Positions 33,001 to 45,568 of a stretch of 64,000 bases of DNA are shown here, in pieces. Position numbers and translations under genes: made by a program. How positions within the stretch are numbered: position 1 is the stretch's first letter; each line of letters opens with the position of its first letter. This stretch comes from Primula veris (taxonomy: Eukaryota > Streptophyta > Magnoliopsida > Ericales > Primulaceae), in the NCBI GenBank assembly GCA_963682055.1, contig OY821740.1, positions 20,236,814 to 20,300,813 on the forward strand, read 5' to 3'. The notes under the pieces were generated by a model, which was not told the DNA's origin, searched no databases, and saw only the letters and a list, made by a program, of their open reading frames with translations.

Positions 33001-33381
33001 GAGGCAAATGAGCTCGTGGATCTGGTTGACACGTCACTAGAAGGAGATTTCGATCCCGAACAAGCTTGTAAATTCTTCAAAATCGGGTTACTCTGCACAC
33101 AAGACTCTCCCAAGCTCAGACCATCTATGTCAACCGTGGTTAAGATGCTAAACGGTGAGATCGATATCAACGAAAACGAAATTTCAAAACCGGCCTTAAT
33201 AACTGATTTCATGGATTTAAAGGTCAAAACTGCCCCTAAAAGTAAAAAGCCTGATTCTGTGGAGAATTTGTATAATTATGTATTATCGAGCTCAGATGGT
33301 CTCGAGAACTCAGACTGTTTTTCTGGAACTTCGACTCATCCAACGACAACATTTACTGCAGCTTACGATAAAAGCACGTGA
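30025..33381 (+). CDS. CRPK1: Receptor-like cytoplasmic kinase, CRPK1-like (At1g16670 type)
   Basis: Six coding exons: 30025-30094, 30207-30322, 30631-30841, 31479-31716, 32113-32263 and 32986-33381, all GT-AG, summing to 393 residues. The protein starts [10 protein letters not shown] without signal peptide or membrane segment. Kinase landmarks are the glycine loop [11 protein letters not shown], the ATP-binding lysine in [43 protein letters not shown] and [14 protein letters not shown]. The region [12 protein letters not shown] to [19 protein letters not shown] closely matches Arabidopsis CRPK1, a plasma-membrane-associated kinase that phosphorylates 14-3-3 proteins in cold signalling. That function is inferred from similarity. 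The introns are loaded with copies of one inverted-repeat family. Confidence 0.9.
30357..30570. mobile_element. Intron-resident inverted-repeat element (best copy)
   Basis: It begins GGGCTTGTTTGTTTGCAGCT and ends CTAGAAGCTGCAACCAAGCA, inverted copies. The interior contains GCATTTGGTTGATCA and AGAAGCTTTAAACTGGATAA. Related, more worn copies are recognisable at about 29217-29357, 29650-29868, 30890-31075, 31205-31370, 32336-32535, 32620-32780, 32798-32955, 33715-33850, 45308-45440, 46030-46275, 46813-47139 and 63685-63760. The class (hAT or PIF) cannot be set without target duplications. Confidence 0.6.
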
Positions 33382-35245
33382 TTATTTTAGTTTTTTCGAT
33401 ATTTTGAGAAAGGTGTTGTAATTTTCGAATAAGGTATACCCTTGTGATGGCTTATTGTTTTCCCCCTATTAATTTTCTAGTAATTCTAAGAGTTTGAGCA
33501 AATTACTGATAGCTGTTTATAAGAAGTTGTAAACTAGTAGGGTCCAGTAGAAAGAGATTCATGTATTCATATATTCATGTTAGTACTTATTTGTAGTCTA
33601 AGTATGAGTTGTTTGCGACTTTTGCGTTCTTAGTATCAGGTTGTAAGTTGTGATTCACTTCTTGATTAAGCTTAATTATTTTGCTACATTCGCATGTTTC
33701 TGTTATTATTGCAATGTATTTAGTTGTTACTCTAGAAACCTGGATTTATTTGTTTTGATTCCTGAAAAGCTAGAACCTCTAAATAAAAAAAGTTTCAGCC
33801 TCATTTAGCCAACTTGTTTGGTTAAAGTTGCAGCCTTTGAAGGGTAAACACCCCCCATAGGGCCATATATATGTATTGTTTTCTTTCCCCATAAATGTTC
33901 TGGAACTGCCGATTTATACAACTTTCACAGAATTTACTCATGTTCCGATTTTTAAAATTTGAATGGACAGTAGTTTCATTATCATAACATAATCAAATAC
34001 CATAATGGCATAATGCATGTTTTGTTTGTACTATACTTGTAAATATACTAAGATACTGTACTATTCTAACCCTTCTATACCAATGGTTTCCTGCTTTTCA
34101 GCAAAATTGCACTTATAGCTTCTTGATCGTATTAGGCTATTAATACATCTTTTTAAAAACTTCACCCGGTTGATAAACCACTATTAAACATCTTAGCAAG
34201 GGTAGTATCTGAGTTGAATTTTTTTGGTTTAGTGTACTCAAATGGAAAATTGGATACGTTGAATGATGTACATTACAATAAAAATTGTTCAATAATAACC
34301 AAGTTCAAAGCTTGTAACCAAACAAACCTTTATAGTCTCTCTCTCTCTTGGCTCCATCCCAAAATAAATAATTCATATTTGTAAGTAAAGTGATGTATAT
34401 TATAGTATTTACTATTTACTATAAAGGGGAATGCTAACCGATGATTCGTAGTCAATATTTAAGCAAACCGGTCATCTTTTTTCAAATGTTAAATATAGTT
34501 GAGTGATAATTGAACATAGGTATGATTTAGCTAGTGTGTATTTCAACTTAATGTTTTCAGGAAATGTCATAATGATCTAATATTATCCGATTATAAATGC
34601 AACTTTTGTTTGTATTTAATGTAACTTAATTTGAGAATCGTATTGACTTGCTTGAAACGTGCATCGGAAGCTCTTCTTAGTCAAACCAGATTATTAAAAA
34701 AGGACATTCAGAACGATATTAATTTACTCAGGATCTTAGCGTTACTAGATAGCTAATAGGCTAAACCCGTGAACCAGAACAACCAACTCAACCCCACGTA
34801 GTACAGACACTCTGAAGAAAAATAGGGTCTCGAACAATCAAACACGACACAGGTTGGCCAAGTAGAACAGAATCGGACACGAGAAATAAATAATATACTC
34901 TTAAAAAGTTCCCTAGTTTTGAAATTTTAACTTTGACCCCCAAAATTCATAAAAAAAATTCACAAAACATTTTAAAACAACAATATCCATTACTATGATT
35001 CGTGTGCTTCAATGAGTATATTTACCATCTAAATATAAAATAATACTCCATACATAATTTCGGTGGTGTACTTTCCATATCTTATTCTATATTTTAAAAA
35101 GCATCCTCATAGACGTATTCGACTCTATCATATCCGACATTCATACTCGTGCCCATGGAGTCTAAGAGAGCCATATACAACACATGGAATACGCATTGGA
35201 GGGCCCTACATTTGTGTTTCTCATATATTTAAAGCGTCCACGATG
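33382..35245. other. Intergenic, no gene seen
   Basis: 3' UTR of the kinase gene, a worn copy of its intron repeat (33715-33850) and AT-rich sequence. 35063-35266 is open but has no recognisable motif. Confidence 0.45.
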
Positions 35246-35776
35246 CAAGGTTTTAAAAGGTGTTAGGCGGGGATGAGGCGGAGAGGTGCCGCCTGACCGT
35301 CTAGGCGGAAAAACGACTTTAGAATGTTTTTACATGTTTTTCATGCAACATACATGTTGTAAATGGTATAATCATGTTAAATCAAACATTTAAAGTCTAT
35401 TAGCTTAACAATATACCATAGTAAAACAATAAATATCATGATAATAATGTTCGAGCAGATGTCATGAAAATGTCTCAAACATCAACTTAAAAGAAAATTG
35501 TAACTATAATTCAAAATCAACAAAATATCAAAAGAAAAGATCGGTTTAATTTTGAAGCCTGACAGAAGTCGCCGATCAAAGAGAAAATATGTTTAAAATA
35601 TGTTTTCCTTTATTTTATTGTTGTATATATATATATTTATTCTTATCTATTTTAACATATTTTAATCTTTTGACCCATCAGAATTTGAGTTGGCCCAATT
35701 TAAAAACTATTTTAAAATGCCTAACAAAAGTCGGGGCGGCGAGGTGCCGCCTCAGCCACCTTTTAAAACAGTGTCA
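35246..35776. mobile_element. Non-autonomous DNA element, TTTTAAAAGG ends
   Basis: The left end CAAGGTTTTAAAAGGTG and the right end CCACCTTTTAAAACAGTG are inverted; both continue into GAGGCGG/CCGCCTC blocks (AGGTGCCGCCT occurs in both halves). The centre is AT-rich. No target duplication could be fixed. Confidence 0.55.
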
Positions 35777-36198
35777 CTACGTTTCATAAAGTATCCATGG
35801 TGTGTCCGTCGAATTGCCCACGTATTCAACTTGAATACGGGTTAACAAGTCAATGCCACGGAAATTTAAGTGTCTTAAACATAAAATGGAGCGTGTCTCG
35901 GAATTCAAACAGTGGGACACGACACTTTTACCTTTCTTTTGTAGCGGTTAACAGTGGACCCATATACAAAACATGGAATATGTATTGGAGAGTCTTTAGG
36001 TATTTTGAGAAACAATGTTGGACTAAATAGGAAATAAGTTAAATTTAACTCCTAATTAAGATCCATAGTAGTTTTTAGTTGAGAAACTTATAAACCCTCT
36101 AAAGATATCCCCCAAAAACTACATACAGAAAGAGATAAAATACAGATAAATACATACAAACAGAAGCATATAGATATAGATATAGATATAGAGAGAGA
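35777..36198. other. Upstream region and leader of CSN6
   Basis: Part of a repeat that continues on the other side of the 35246-35776 element (CATATACAACACATGGAATA at about 35169 versus CATATACAAAACATGGAATA at about 35960). 36120-36198 is the probable CSN6 leader with (AGATAT)n directly before the ATG; a copy of this leader precedes the duplicated exon at 37065. Confidence 0.5.
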
Positions 36199-39100
36199 AT
36201 GTCGTCGTCATCAAGCAGTGGGTTAACGTTCAAGCTCCACCCGCTAGTAATGGTGAACATCTCCGATCACTTCACCCGCGTCAAGGCCCAATCCTTCTCT
36301 TCCGACGCCGACTCCGCCGTATCTCCTCCGCCTAGGGTTTTCGGGTGCGTCATCGGAGTACAAAAGGGACGGACCGTCGAGATCTTCAACAGCTTCGAGC
36401 TTTTATATGACCCCACCACTCTCTCTCTCGACCGTCCCTTCCTCGAGAAAAAACAAGAGCTCTGTTAGTCTCCGTATTAAAACCCTTTTTTATAATAATT
36501 ATTATTATTTGTTATTGTTATTGTTTGGTCTGATTTTTATAAGATGCTGTTGATTTAGTGTAGTCTAGGGTTTATACTGTGTTAATTGTTATGTATCTTT
36601 CCTGTTTTATAAGAAACAAGTGTTCTGCTAGTCTTCATATCCTTATTATTGTTATTGTTATTATTATTATTATTATTATTATCATTGTTATTATTATTGT
36701 TATTGTTGTTGTTGTTGTTGTTGTCTGTTTTGATTAGAAGCTGTTGATTTAGCGTAGTCTTGGGTTTATACTGTGTTAGTCTCATAGTACAAAAATTCTT
36801 AATTGTTTTTTGTAAATTGTTATTTATTTTGCCTGTTTTATAAGAAACAATGATGGGCTAAATTGAAAATAAGTTAAATTAACTCCTTGTTAAGCTCCAT
36901 AGGATTTAACTATAAACCCTCGAAAGATTTCCCCGAAAATAGAGAGAGAAAGTGATTAAATAGATACTATACACATACAGAGATTGATTATACAAACAGA
37001 AACATATGCATACAGATACATACGTATATAGACACAGATATATACGTATAGATATAGAGAGAGAATGTCATCGTCATCAAACAGTGGTCTAACGTTCAAG
37101 CTCCACCCGCTAGTAATGGTGAACATATCCGATCACTTTACCCGAGTCAAGGCCCAATCGTCCTCCTCCTCCGCCGAATCCGCCGTATCTCCGCCGCCTA
37201 GGATTTTCGGGTGCGTCATCGGGGTTCAAAAGGGGCGGACCGTCGAGATCTTTAACAGTTTCAAGCTTTTATACGATCCCACCACTCTCTCTCTAGAGAG
37301 AAGAAACAAGAGCTCTGTTAGTTTCCATTATTATTATCACTATTATTGTTACTATTATTGTTTTTTGTTTTTGTTTTGTTGTTGTTGTTGTTATTGGTAT
37401 TGTTATTTGTTTTGTCTGTTTTTATAATAAGCTGTTGATTTAGTGTAGTCTAGGGTTTATACTTTACACTGTGTTAGTCTCATACTCATAACTCTAATTG
37501 TTATTATTATTACTATTATTGTTATTACTTTTATTATTTTTACTGTTGTTGTTATTGTTTTGTTTGATTTTATAAGAAGCTGTTGATTTAGGGTAGTCTA
37601 GGGTTTATACTGCGTTAGTCTCATATACAAAACTCTTAACATCCTTCTTATTATATTATTGTTATGTTTTTTTTTTTTTTTTTTTTTTCTGTTTTTACTT
37701 TTTATTAGGCGCTGTTAATTTAGTGTAGTCTAGGGTTTATACTGTGGTAATTGCTATTTATTTTGCCTATTTTATAAGAAACAAGAGCTCTGTTAGTCTC
37801 CATATCCTTATTATTATTATTGTTATTGTTGTTGTTGTTATTGTTTTTTTTTTTTGTCTGTTTCTATTAGAAGCTGTTGATTTAGTGTAGTCTAGGGTTT
37901 ATACTGTGTAAGTCTCATAGTACTAAAACTCTATTATTTTTGTGAATTGTTATTTATTTTGATGTTGATTTTCTGTTTAGGGTGGTCTAGGGTTTATAGT
38001 TGATTGAGACTTGTTACTGTCATACTAAACCCTGATTGTTATTTATTGTGTGTTTTATAAAATGCTGTTGATATTCCGTTTAGGGTGGTATGTGGTTTAT
38101 ATTTGATTGAGATTTGTTGATGTCTAACTAAACCCTAGTTGTGATGTATTTTGACTATTTTTTGGGTCTGTTTTTAACTTTTTATAAGATGCTGTTGATT
38201 TTGTGTCTAGGATAGTCGAGGGTTTGTACTCGTTTGGTGTTTGTTAGTGTCATACTAAACCCTAATTGTGTTTTTTTTGTCTGTTTATAAAGATGCTGTT
38301 GCTTTTGTGTTTAGGGTAGTATAGGGTTTATAGTGGACTAAGATTTGTTAGTCTCATACAAAGCGTTAATTGTTGTTATTACTGTTATGTTTGTTTCTAG
38401 AAGATATTTTTGGTGTGATTTTTATGGTATTTTAGGGTTTTATGTATGATTTAGATAGATGTGAACTTCTGTTTTCTATTGTTATATCATTATTTTATCT
38501 GATTTGTAGACACTTAAGCTTTTTAGGCATACAATGGTAGAACCAAGAAGTTTACTTTTGTTGTTATTTAATTGTCTGTTTTATAAGATGCTGTTGATTT
38601 TCTGCTTAGGGTGGTGTAGGGTTTGTACTTGTTTGAGGTGTGTTAGTGTCATACTAAACCCTGATTAAGATTCTAGGGGTTATGTATGCTTTAGATAAAC
38701 GGGAACTTCTTTTCCCTTTTGTTACTGTGCATTATTATTCTTTCTGGTTTGTAGAGTTTAGGCTTGTTTGGCATACAATATTAGAATCAGGAATTATTGA
38801 AAGGGGTGCATAAATTCGAATAGAAAAAAAAGCTAAAAAACGTGTGTACAAGGATGCCTAATCACTATTCTAAAGAAATACTTATATCAAATGTGTAAAC
38901 TTTTATTGGTTTTTAAATTATGAGGTACAGTACCGTAGCATAATAATGCCACTGCCTTAATCCTTCTCCATTGTGTTTTTTGAAAATGTTTACTTTTATG
39001 CAAGTTTGTTTGGTACTACCCTCTTAAAATTTTTTGTGGCATTTAAAAAAAAATAAGGTGTTGTATTGGAGTTTGAGAAAGAAGCTGGTTCAGTCATCTT

Positions 39101-42100
39101 AAACTATTAGCTTGGGAAAGTTTGTACTAAAGATTTTTTTATAACTAATGGTTTTTTGGAAGACTCTGGGCTTGTCTTGGTAGGAGAATTTATCTTATGG
39201 GCAAAATAACTGAGCTTCAAGCAGTCAATGACTCAATGAGACGAGAAATTAAACAATAAATGAATTCTACCAAATGCATCCCTATTTTATGTGTACTTAT
39301 TGAAATTATAATTTTGCATCTACATCAAAGAAAAAATTACTTAAAAGATGCAGCAAAACAAGCCTTTCGTATGCACAGGTGATGTTTCTGGGCGAAGTCC
39401 ATGATATGGTACTATAACTTAAGAGTTTTATACATGATTGAGAGGAATGGGTATATTCTTATTTTTTATTGTTCTCTCTGTTTTTTAGACTCGTCCGCTG
39501 TTGATTCTTTTGTTTAAGATTCGTGCATTATGTCTGATAAGCGTGAGTTGAGCAGATAAAAAGGTGTTTCCCAACTTTTACGTACTGGGTTGGTACTCTA
39601 CTGGGAGTGACGCCGAAGAGTCAGATATGATTATCCATAAAGCTGTGAGTAATTATCAACTATTCATCACTAATCATCTCTTATTTTTAATAAGTTTTCT
39701 TATTGAATTATACTTTTAGATTTTTCCGTCCAGTTCAATGAACTGAGAAATATAAAATTGGTAGATTCAGTTTCTTGATCCAAATGTTCTACCTTTATAT
39801 ATTATACGTGATGGATGCTCTTTTCTGTGACAGTTGATGGATATTAATGAAAGTCCAGTTTACGTTCTTCTCAATCCTTCAATTAATCATGCCCAGAAGG
39901 AACTTCCCATTACTATATTTGAAAGTGGTTAGTATCCTTCACATTAATCTTTACTTATTTGGATGCCATTAACGTCTTTGAAAGTGTTTGATCAATTATT
40001 TCTGTCTCCTTAGGTAACGTGTATGTGGACATATTTCATATGTTCTTTTCATATCATGCGTTTGCATCTTTGCTGCAATATATATATATATATATAACTT
40101 AACTTTTTAATATCTGCGACTACAATGTTTTATGATTTTTATCTAACATCTATGTGTTTGTGGAAATTCCAGAGCTACATGTCATAGATGGGATTCCCCA
40201 GCTTATATTCGTCCGTTCAAGCTATACTATTGAAGTATGTATCTTTTCTTAGTCCTTTTAATTGCATCTGGTATTCTACAGTGTGTACCCTGCTTTATAA
40301 GTTGTATAAATTTATACATACATTCATACATACATGTATGCATATGTGCATATGCGTGTGTCCTTGTGCCTATAATTATAAATGCATTTTTACTTTTTTG
40401 TTGTTTTGTAGACAGTTGAAGCAGAAAGGATTTCAGTCGACCATGTTGCCCACCTTAAACCATCCGATGGAGGTTCGGCTGCAACTCAATGTGAGTAAAT
40501 AGCTGACATCTATGATTTTTTCCAATCTGTTTTTTATCTGTGCCTTGCTACTTTTCTAGAATCTGACAAGACTTTTGTTTCTTTTTCAGTGGCTGCTCAT
40601 CTTACAGGCATACACAGTGCAAATAAGATGCTGAACAGTAGAATCAGAGTTCTTCACCACTATCTACTTGCTATGCAGAAAGGTTTGTTTTTTCTTGTTT
40701 CTAAATGATATTTAAAAAAAAGTACTGTATGACATTTCCATGATCGAGTCAAACTGTGTAAGAGAAATTAGATCAGCTAGAGAAACCAAAACACCAGTTG
40801 CACCACTATCTACTTGAAATGCAAAAACGGATGTTTAAGGAATAGTAAACTGTGTTGAAGAATCTATTTGAGCTGTAAAGTTACCAAAACGCCACCATGA
40901 ACGAAAAACTCTATCCTAAGCTGGTTGTGCAAACTTAGTCAACACATGTGTGCATGTAAACGTTTGAAAACTTGATCATGCGTCTTCTGTTCCCTCTGGT
41001 GCAATTTTTAACTTGATTAAAGAGATAATGACCAAGCGAACCAAGCTTACTTAGTGTTTGCTGGTGTGTTCATTTGCAGGTGAAATCCCTTCTGAAAATT
41101 CATTGCTAAGACAAGTTTCCAGTCTCTTAAGGAGGCTACCGACAATTGAGTCTGAAAAATTTCAAGACGATTTCTTAATGGTCAGTATTTGTGTTTTTCG
41201 ACCTAGTTATTTAGTTCCAGAGAAAGGAAGGATGGTTACACGTTACTTGCTCCTGTCCCCCTTTCACCTAGTTTAGCTGTTATACTTGTTCTGTCATAAG
41301 ATTATTTACTATTACCTTATTTTTGGTTGCAGGAATATAATGACACATTGTTGATGACTTACTTAGCCATGTTCACCAACTGCTCAAGGTACTAAAATTA
41401 CTCATTAATCTTGGTATAACGTATCTTTTTTGGTATTAAAACCTTGAGGGAGTTCTTACTGCGTAAAAAACATGGACCACTATTTTGTTTATTCTACCTT
41501 TGTTTGGAGTTATCTTCTTGATCTGGCTGATAATCATTTGTTTTGGGAATTTTACCTTGACTGTAATAATCTTTTCAGTGATTAAAACTTAAAAAGTTTG
41601 TTTCCGAATAAAACATGAATAAATCATGAAATTGGAGGGAATCGAACCTTTAGTTTGAGTTGAGTTTTGACTGACCATTAGATTGTGGGAGTTAAAGTGG
41701 CTGACCAAGAATTTTGTTGAATGTGCATATTTATTTAAGTTATGATGTTCAATAAGTCTACAATTTCCAGAAATTCTCACCTATTATACACAGAACGAGT
41801 TCGTGTGTCGGACACGCCAAAATGGCTAATTTATAAAATTTAGTACACGACTCGGTAAGGACACTTAATAAATTATATAATTATGTCTTTGATATGTGTG
41901 ACATATTTTTCCACTTAAGCAAACAACAATAATTTGTCATATATATGTGAAATGGAGTTTTATTTGTTTGAAGTTGAGAATCGTAGCATTGTGTGATAGT
42001 TTAAGGGTACAAATTCTATAATTATATTATTTTGATCCAATTGTTTATAAAACATGTCAATTGACAGTCTTTTAAGCCTACAATTTTATAAAGAACAGAT

Positions 42101-42449
42101 GGTTCCCATATTAAAATAAATAAATCAAATTTAATTCAATTTTTGAACAAGCCGTGTCCTTGCTCAACCGTGTTCGACACGCGTGTCCAAATGGTCAATA
42201 GAAAAATTATAAAAGACACGTGAATAAGACGTATCGGACCACACCAAGCTTAACCTCCTCCTAGGAATATCATAATGGTGCTGCTTTCCTTTGATACCTT
42301 TTGAATAATCAGTTTAAAATTCCCTCTGATCATATTTTTATTTTGCGTCAATGTTTTTGTGCAGCACCATGCATGATTTGGTAGAGAAATTCTCCACTGC
42401 TTATGACAAGACGAGTAGAAGGGGAGGACGGACTGCTGCTTTTTTCTGA
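36199..42449 (+). CDS. CSN6: COP9 signalosome subunit 6
   Basis: Nine exons: 36199-36463, 39556-39644, 39834-39927, 40173-40234, 40412-40490, 40590-40682, 41080-41180, 41333-41388 and 42365-42449. All borders are GT-AG, phases agree, and the total is 307 residues (Arabidopsis CSN6A is about 317). The MPN domain starts at SGLTFKLHPLVMVNISDH and includes GCVIGVQKGRTVEIFNSFEL, VLGWYSTGSDAEESD and NESPVYVLLNP. It lacks the zinc-binding JAMM motif, as expected for CSN6, which pairs with catalytic CSN5. The C-terminus ends TSRRGGRTAAFF. The complex removes NEDD8 from cullins and controls SCF-type ligases and photomorphogenesis. Intron 1 (36464-39555) holds a second, broken copy of exon 1 and a repeat array. 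Confidence 0.95.
36540..38660. repeat. Diverged tandem array in CSN6 intron 1, with telo-box-like cores
   Basis: A unit of roughly 100-190 bp containing GCTGTTGATTTAGTGTAGTC, then TAGGGTTTATACTGTGTTAG and an (ATT)n/(GTT)n stretch recurs about ten times, for example near 36548, 36743, 37429, 37577, 37710, 37872, 38190, 38295 and 38588. At least seven units keep AGGGTTTA, the complement of the telo-box TAAACCCT. Some units also contain AAGAAACAAGAGCTCTGTTAG, the end of CSN6 exon 1 plus its splice donor. Confidence 0.75.
37065..37316 (+). pseudogene. CSN6: Duplicated, broken exon 1 of CSN6
   Basis: MSSSSNSGLTFKLHPL to NSFKLLYDPTTLSLE is almost identical to exon 1 at 36199, including the upstream AGATATAGAGAGAGA leader. 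About 13 bp before the donor are missing (the stretch coding for RPFLEK), so splicing from the same GTTAG donor would shift the frame of exon 2. It lies 866 bp downstream of the first copy, within intron 1. The copy at 36199 is therefore the functional exon. Confidence 0.85.
41770..42260. repeat. Repeat inside CSN6 intron 8
   Basis: Two similar blocks, GTGTCGGACACGCCAAAATG (about 41801) and GTGTTCGACACGCGTGTCCA (about 42169), bracket an AT-rich stretch; each is followed by an AT-rich segment and a further CACG. This is probably a degenerate transposon; the class is uncertain. Confidence 0.35.
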
Positions 42450-42641
42450 AAGTTGTCCTGATATGGTGTCATTTTGCATTGTTGAGATGGATATTTATCG
42501 ACGTCAAATCTATGTTCTTTGCATGCATAGCACATTTAATTTCAAAACAAAGGGAAAAGGAGGTTTATTGGTATTTAAGTTTGGACCCAAGATTTGTGTT
42601 GCGACTTTTTGTTATGGTCTCTTTTACTCTATCATTTGCCC

Positions 42642-42930
42642 ATAGCTACCTGAAACTCTATTTAGGTCGAAAATACAAAACATCTTTCTTCATATGCTCA
42701 CTAGTCTATCAACCTGCAAAGGTGTACTCCTGTATAGGTGAACTTGGTATCAAACGAAATATTATACTTGTTATGCTCTTTATCATTTACCCATAGCTAC
42801 CCTGAAACTCTGTTCAGGTAGAAAATACAAAACATCTTTATTCATATGCTCATTAGTCTATTAACCTGCAAAGGTGTAGTACTCATGTATAGGTGAATTT
42901 GGTATCAATCGAAATATTATACTTGATACT
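42642..42930. repeat. 151-bp tandem duplication downstream of CSN6
   Basis: CATAGCTACC TGAAACTCT starts at 42641 and again at 42792. The copies share AAAATACAAAACATCTTT, TTCATATGCTCA and AACCTGCAAAGGTGTA, with small differences. Non-coding. Confidence 0.85.
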
Positions 42931-45568
42931 ATTACTTATTGGGTGGAAATATTGAAATTAGTTGATTTTAATCTGCCGTTGATAAGGCATATATTTTCTT
43001 ACATGTGTTTAAGAAATCATGTTCTTTTTATAATAAGTAATAGTCCTCCATTTGGAGATAACCCCCTTTTAGGCGTTATGATCCGTATCAATGTACATAA
43101 AGATAGAAAATATAGAGATGGAGAGTTTTTTCTCATGTGTGTTCTGGATTAAGGGTAAAATAACCAATGCCTTGTTTTAATCTGTTTAATATAGTGATTC
43201 ATTAATAACATTTTCATAATTTACGTTTATTGAAGATATAATCTTGGTAAATCAACAAGATACAAATGTAACAATAAAAACTATTTAATGCTCAAACTCT
43301 CTGGACCCTGTGCATAGTGGAAGCTAGTACCAGGTTTGCCCTTTTATTTACTGTTTTAAACGATGCCCTGAGGCAAAAACGTGTTGTTAATTAGTTTTAA
43401 AAGTGTTATTTTTTTTATTTAATTTTTTTTTTGGCAACAATGCACAACTTTTATGTAACTTTATGTTTACTTGGTCGCCAAACAAGCTAATAAGACCTGG
43501 TCAATAAGGTTGTTTGACGAGGTCAGATTAACAAGTACATTTGTACGTACTATCTTATCCTTTAATCTTTATATGCTCATGCATTTTTACAGAAGACTAC
43601 ATAGATATATATATAATATACTTTATCTCTTTATAAAACATACTCCAAGATAAAGCGCGTTAAAGTATATATGAACTGCATGAATTAAAATAAAAACACT
43701 ATTTTGTCGGGTCTGATCAATATCATAATTCATACATATTACGGTTGTACACTATTTCGGCCACTCCTAATTCTACCATTTGGAAACATATTACTACTGT
43801 TGCACAATGTTGATATAAATATTATGTACTGTATATAATTACTAGTATATACGTCGCCTTCAATACTATATTTTGGTTCCACCTAATTAGTATATTGTTC
43901 TATCATCACTATTCTAATGACGATTAATACTCATGAAACGATGTACAGTTTATAGGTTTTATGCTTGTTTAATGCCTTTGGAATGACATACTTTTGTACT
44001 ATGCCATTTTGTTTTCTTGGATACATCAGTTTTTAATTTACTCCGTTTTTTCATTTTTAAATCGGTTGGTAATGTGATATCTGAAAGCTAGAAAGAGATC
44101 GTTATCACATCAAGATTATGGCAGTTGGAGATTAAATTAAATTAAATTAGATCGACTCAAAATAGTATTCTTTTTTGAGGTAAAAAAAAAAAACATAAGG
44201 GCTAGTGAGGCAGCATTCCAACCAAAAATAAGAAACAAATAGATAAATACATATAAGAGTCTCTAATGTCGAAATGATAGATGGAGTCTCATTATACCAA
44301 GGGGACACATGGAATTAGTAATATTAACTATTTGCTAATTTAAATTCCGAAATTTTATTTAAATAGTAAGCATTCTTTTGCAACTGTTCTTTGATCAAAC
44401 CAGACAAATGTATGCATCTCTCAACTTCCCTCTCTTTTCTTTCTCTAATATACTCTGTGCATGTCTGGTTTATAAGTCACAATAAAATAAACAAACACCC
44501 TTACTATTATGGTTTGTCTACCTCGTAAAATATTTATTTTGTAAAATTTCCCCCCTTCAATTATGTTACATAGTCTTGAGAAAGAGAAAAGTTTGCTGAG
44601 TATTTAGTAGAGGCTCCCGTTAGTACCACCATAGTTTGCTATATATACATAAACACCTTGTTTCTTTTCTTATGTGCTTGCTTATAGGTTTGAGTGGGAA
44701 ATTCATATCCTTTTTCTTATTTCTTATCTCCTTGTTTATAGGTACTTATTTTACTACTATTTTTTTCTTAGATCTCTTGTTTATTAGATCCATATATAGG
44801 GAGGCGGTTATTTTAAGCCTGGCTTCTTTTAAGCCTGGAAAAGACTGAATTCAGAACGCTTAATACTTGCTCTTTTTAGGGACTAAAATATCCGTAACAA
44901 GCCGTTGCAATATATAAGTAAATATGGTTATATAAGCGGAACTTAATAGTATAACTAAACAAAACCTTAAGTACTGTTGTTTTGTTATTGGAGAATTGAT
45001 GTTTTAGTTTTCAGCCTTTCTTAATTATTACTGTAGTTATTTAATTGTTTATCTATGTTTGATAATTGCAAAATTGGTCTAGGAATAACTTAATAGCCTG
45101 ATAGCTAGGAGTCATCAGATAGAATCAATTAAGTAATCTGTGCATTACCATAAACCAAGATTGGGACTGATGTATGAATATGATCTATCAACACTCTAAT
45201 TGCGAATATTTATTTAATGCAGTTGCGTAATACGGAAAGTGTCCCCATCTTATGATTTGCTAGTCAGTCATCATTTTGTATATAATCATGTTTTTAATAC
45301 ATGCTTAAGCTTGTTCTCTTGCAGTTCTTAAGCTTAGCCTTTTCTCTTTTTCCTTTGTGTTAGGTTGATCAGCTTACAAGCTGAGCTTCTGTTTACAGCC
45401 TCAATAGAATCCCATCTTATTTGCTCAAAAGCTGTAACAAAAATACAAAATGCTCAAAATTTTCTTCTTCGTGATTAAATAAATAAAAAACTAACCATTA
45501 CCATCAGACGTTCAATTTTAACTTAACTTGAACTGTATGCCTAGAATTATAGGGATCTTGGAACTAGA
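42931..45568. other. Intergenic; upstream region of the WRKY gene
   Basis: AT-rich with no exon recognised. A worn copy of the TTTGGTTG-type inverted repeat lies at 45308-45440, shortly before the WRKY start. Confidence 0.45.

Noticed and set aside
36582..36785. Asn-rich minus-strand frame
   Set aside because: Produced by the (ATT)n/(GTT)n stretch of the CSN6 intron array.
37065..37427. A second CSN6 gene
   Set aside because: Only exon 1 is duplicated, its 3' end carries a 13-bp deletion, and no second set of exons 2-9 exists.
36540..38660. Interstitial telomere repeats
   Set aside because: AGGGTTTA occurs once per long unit, not as tandem TTTAGGG.
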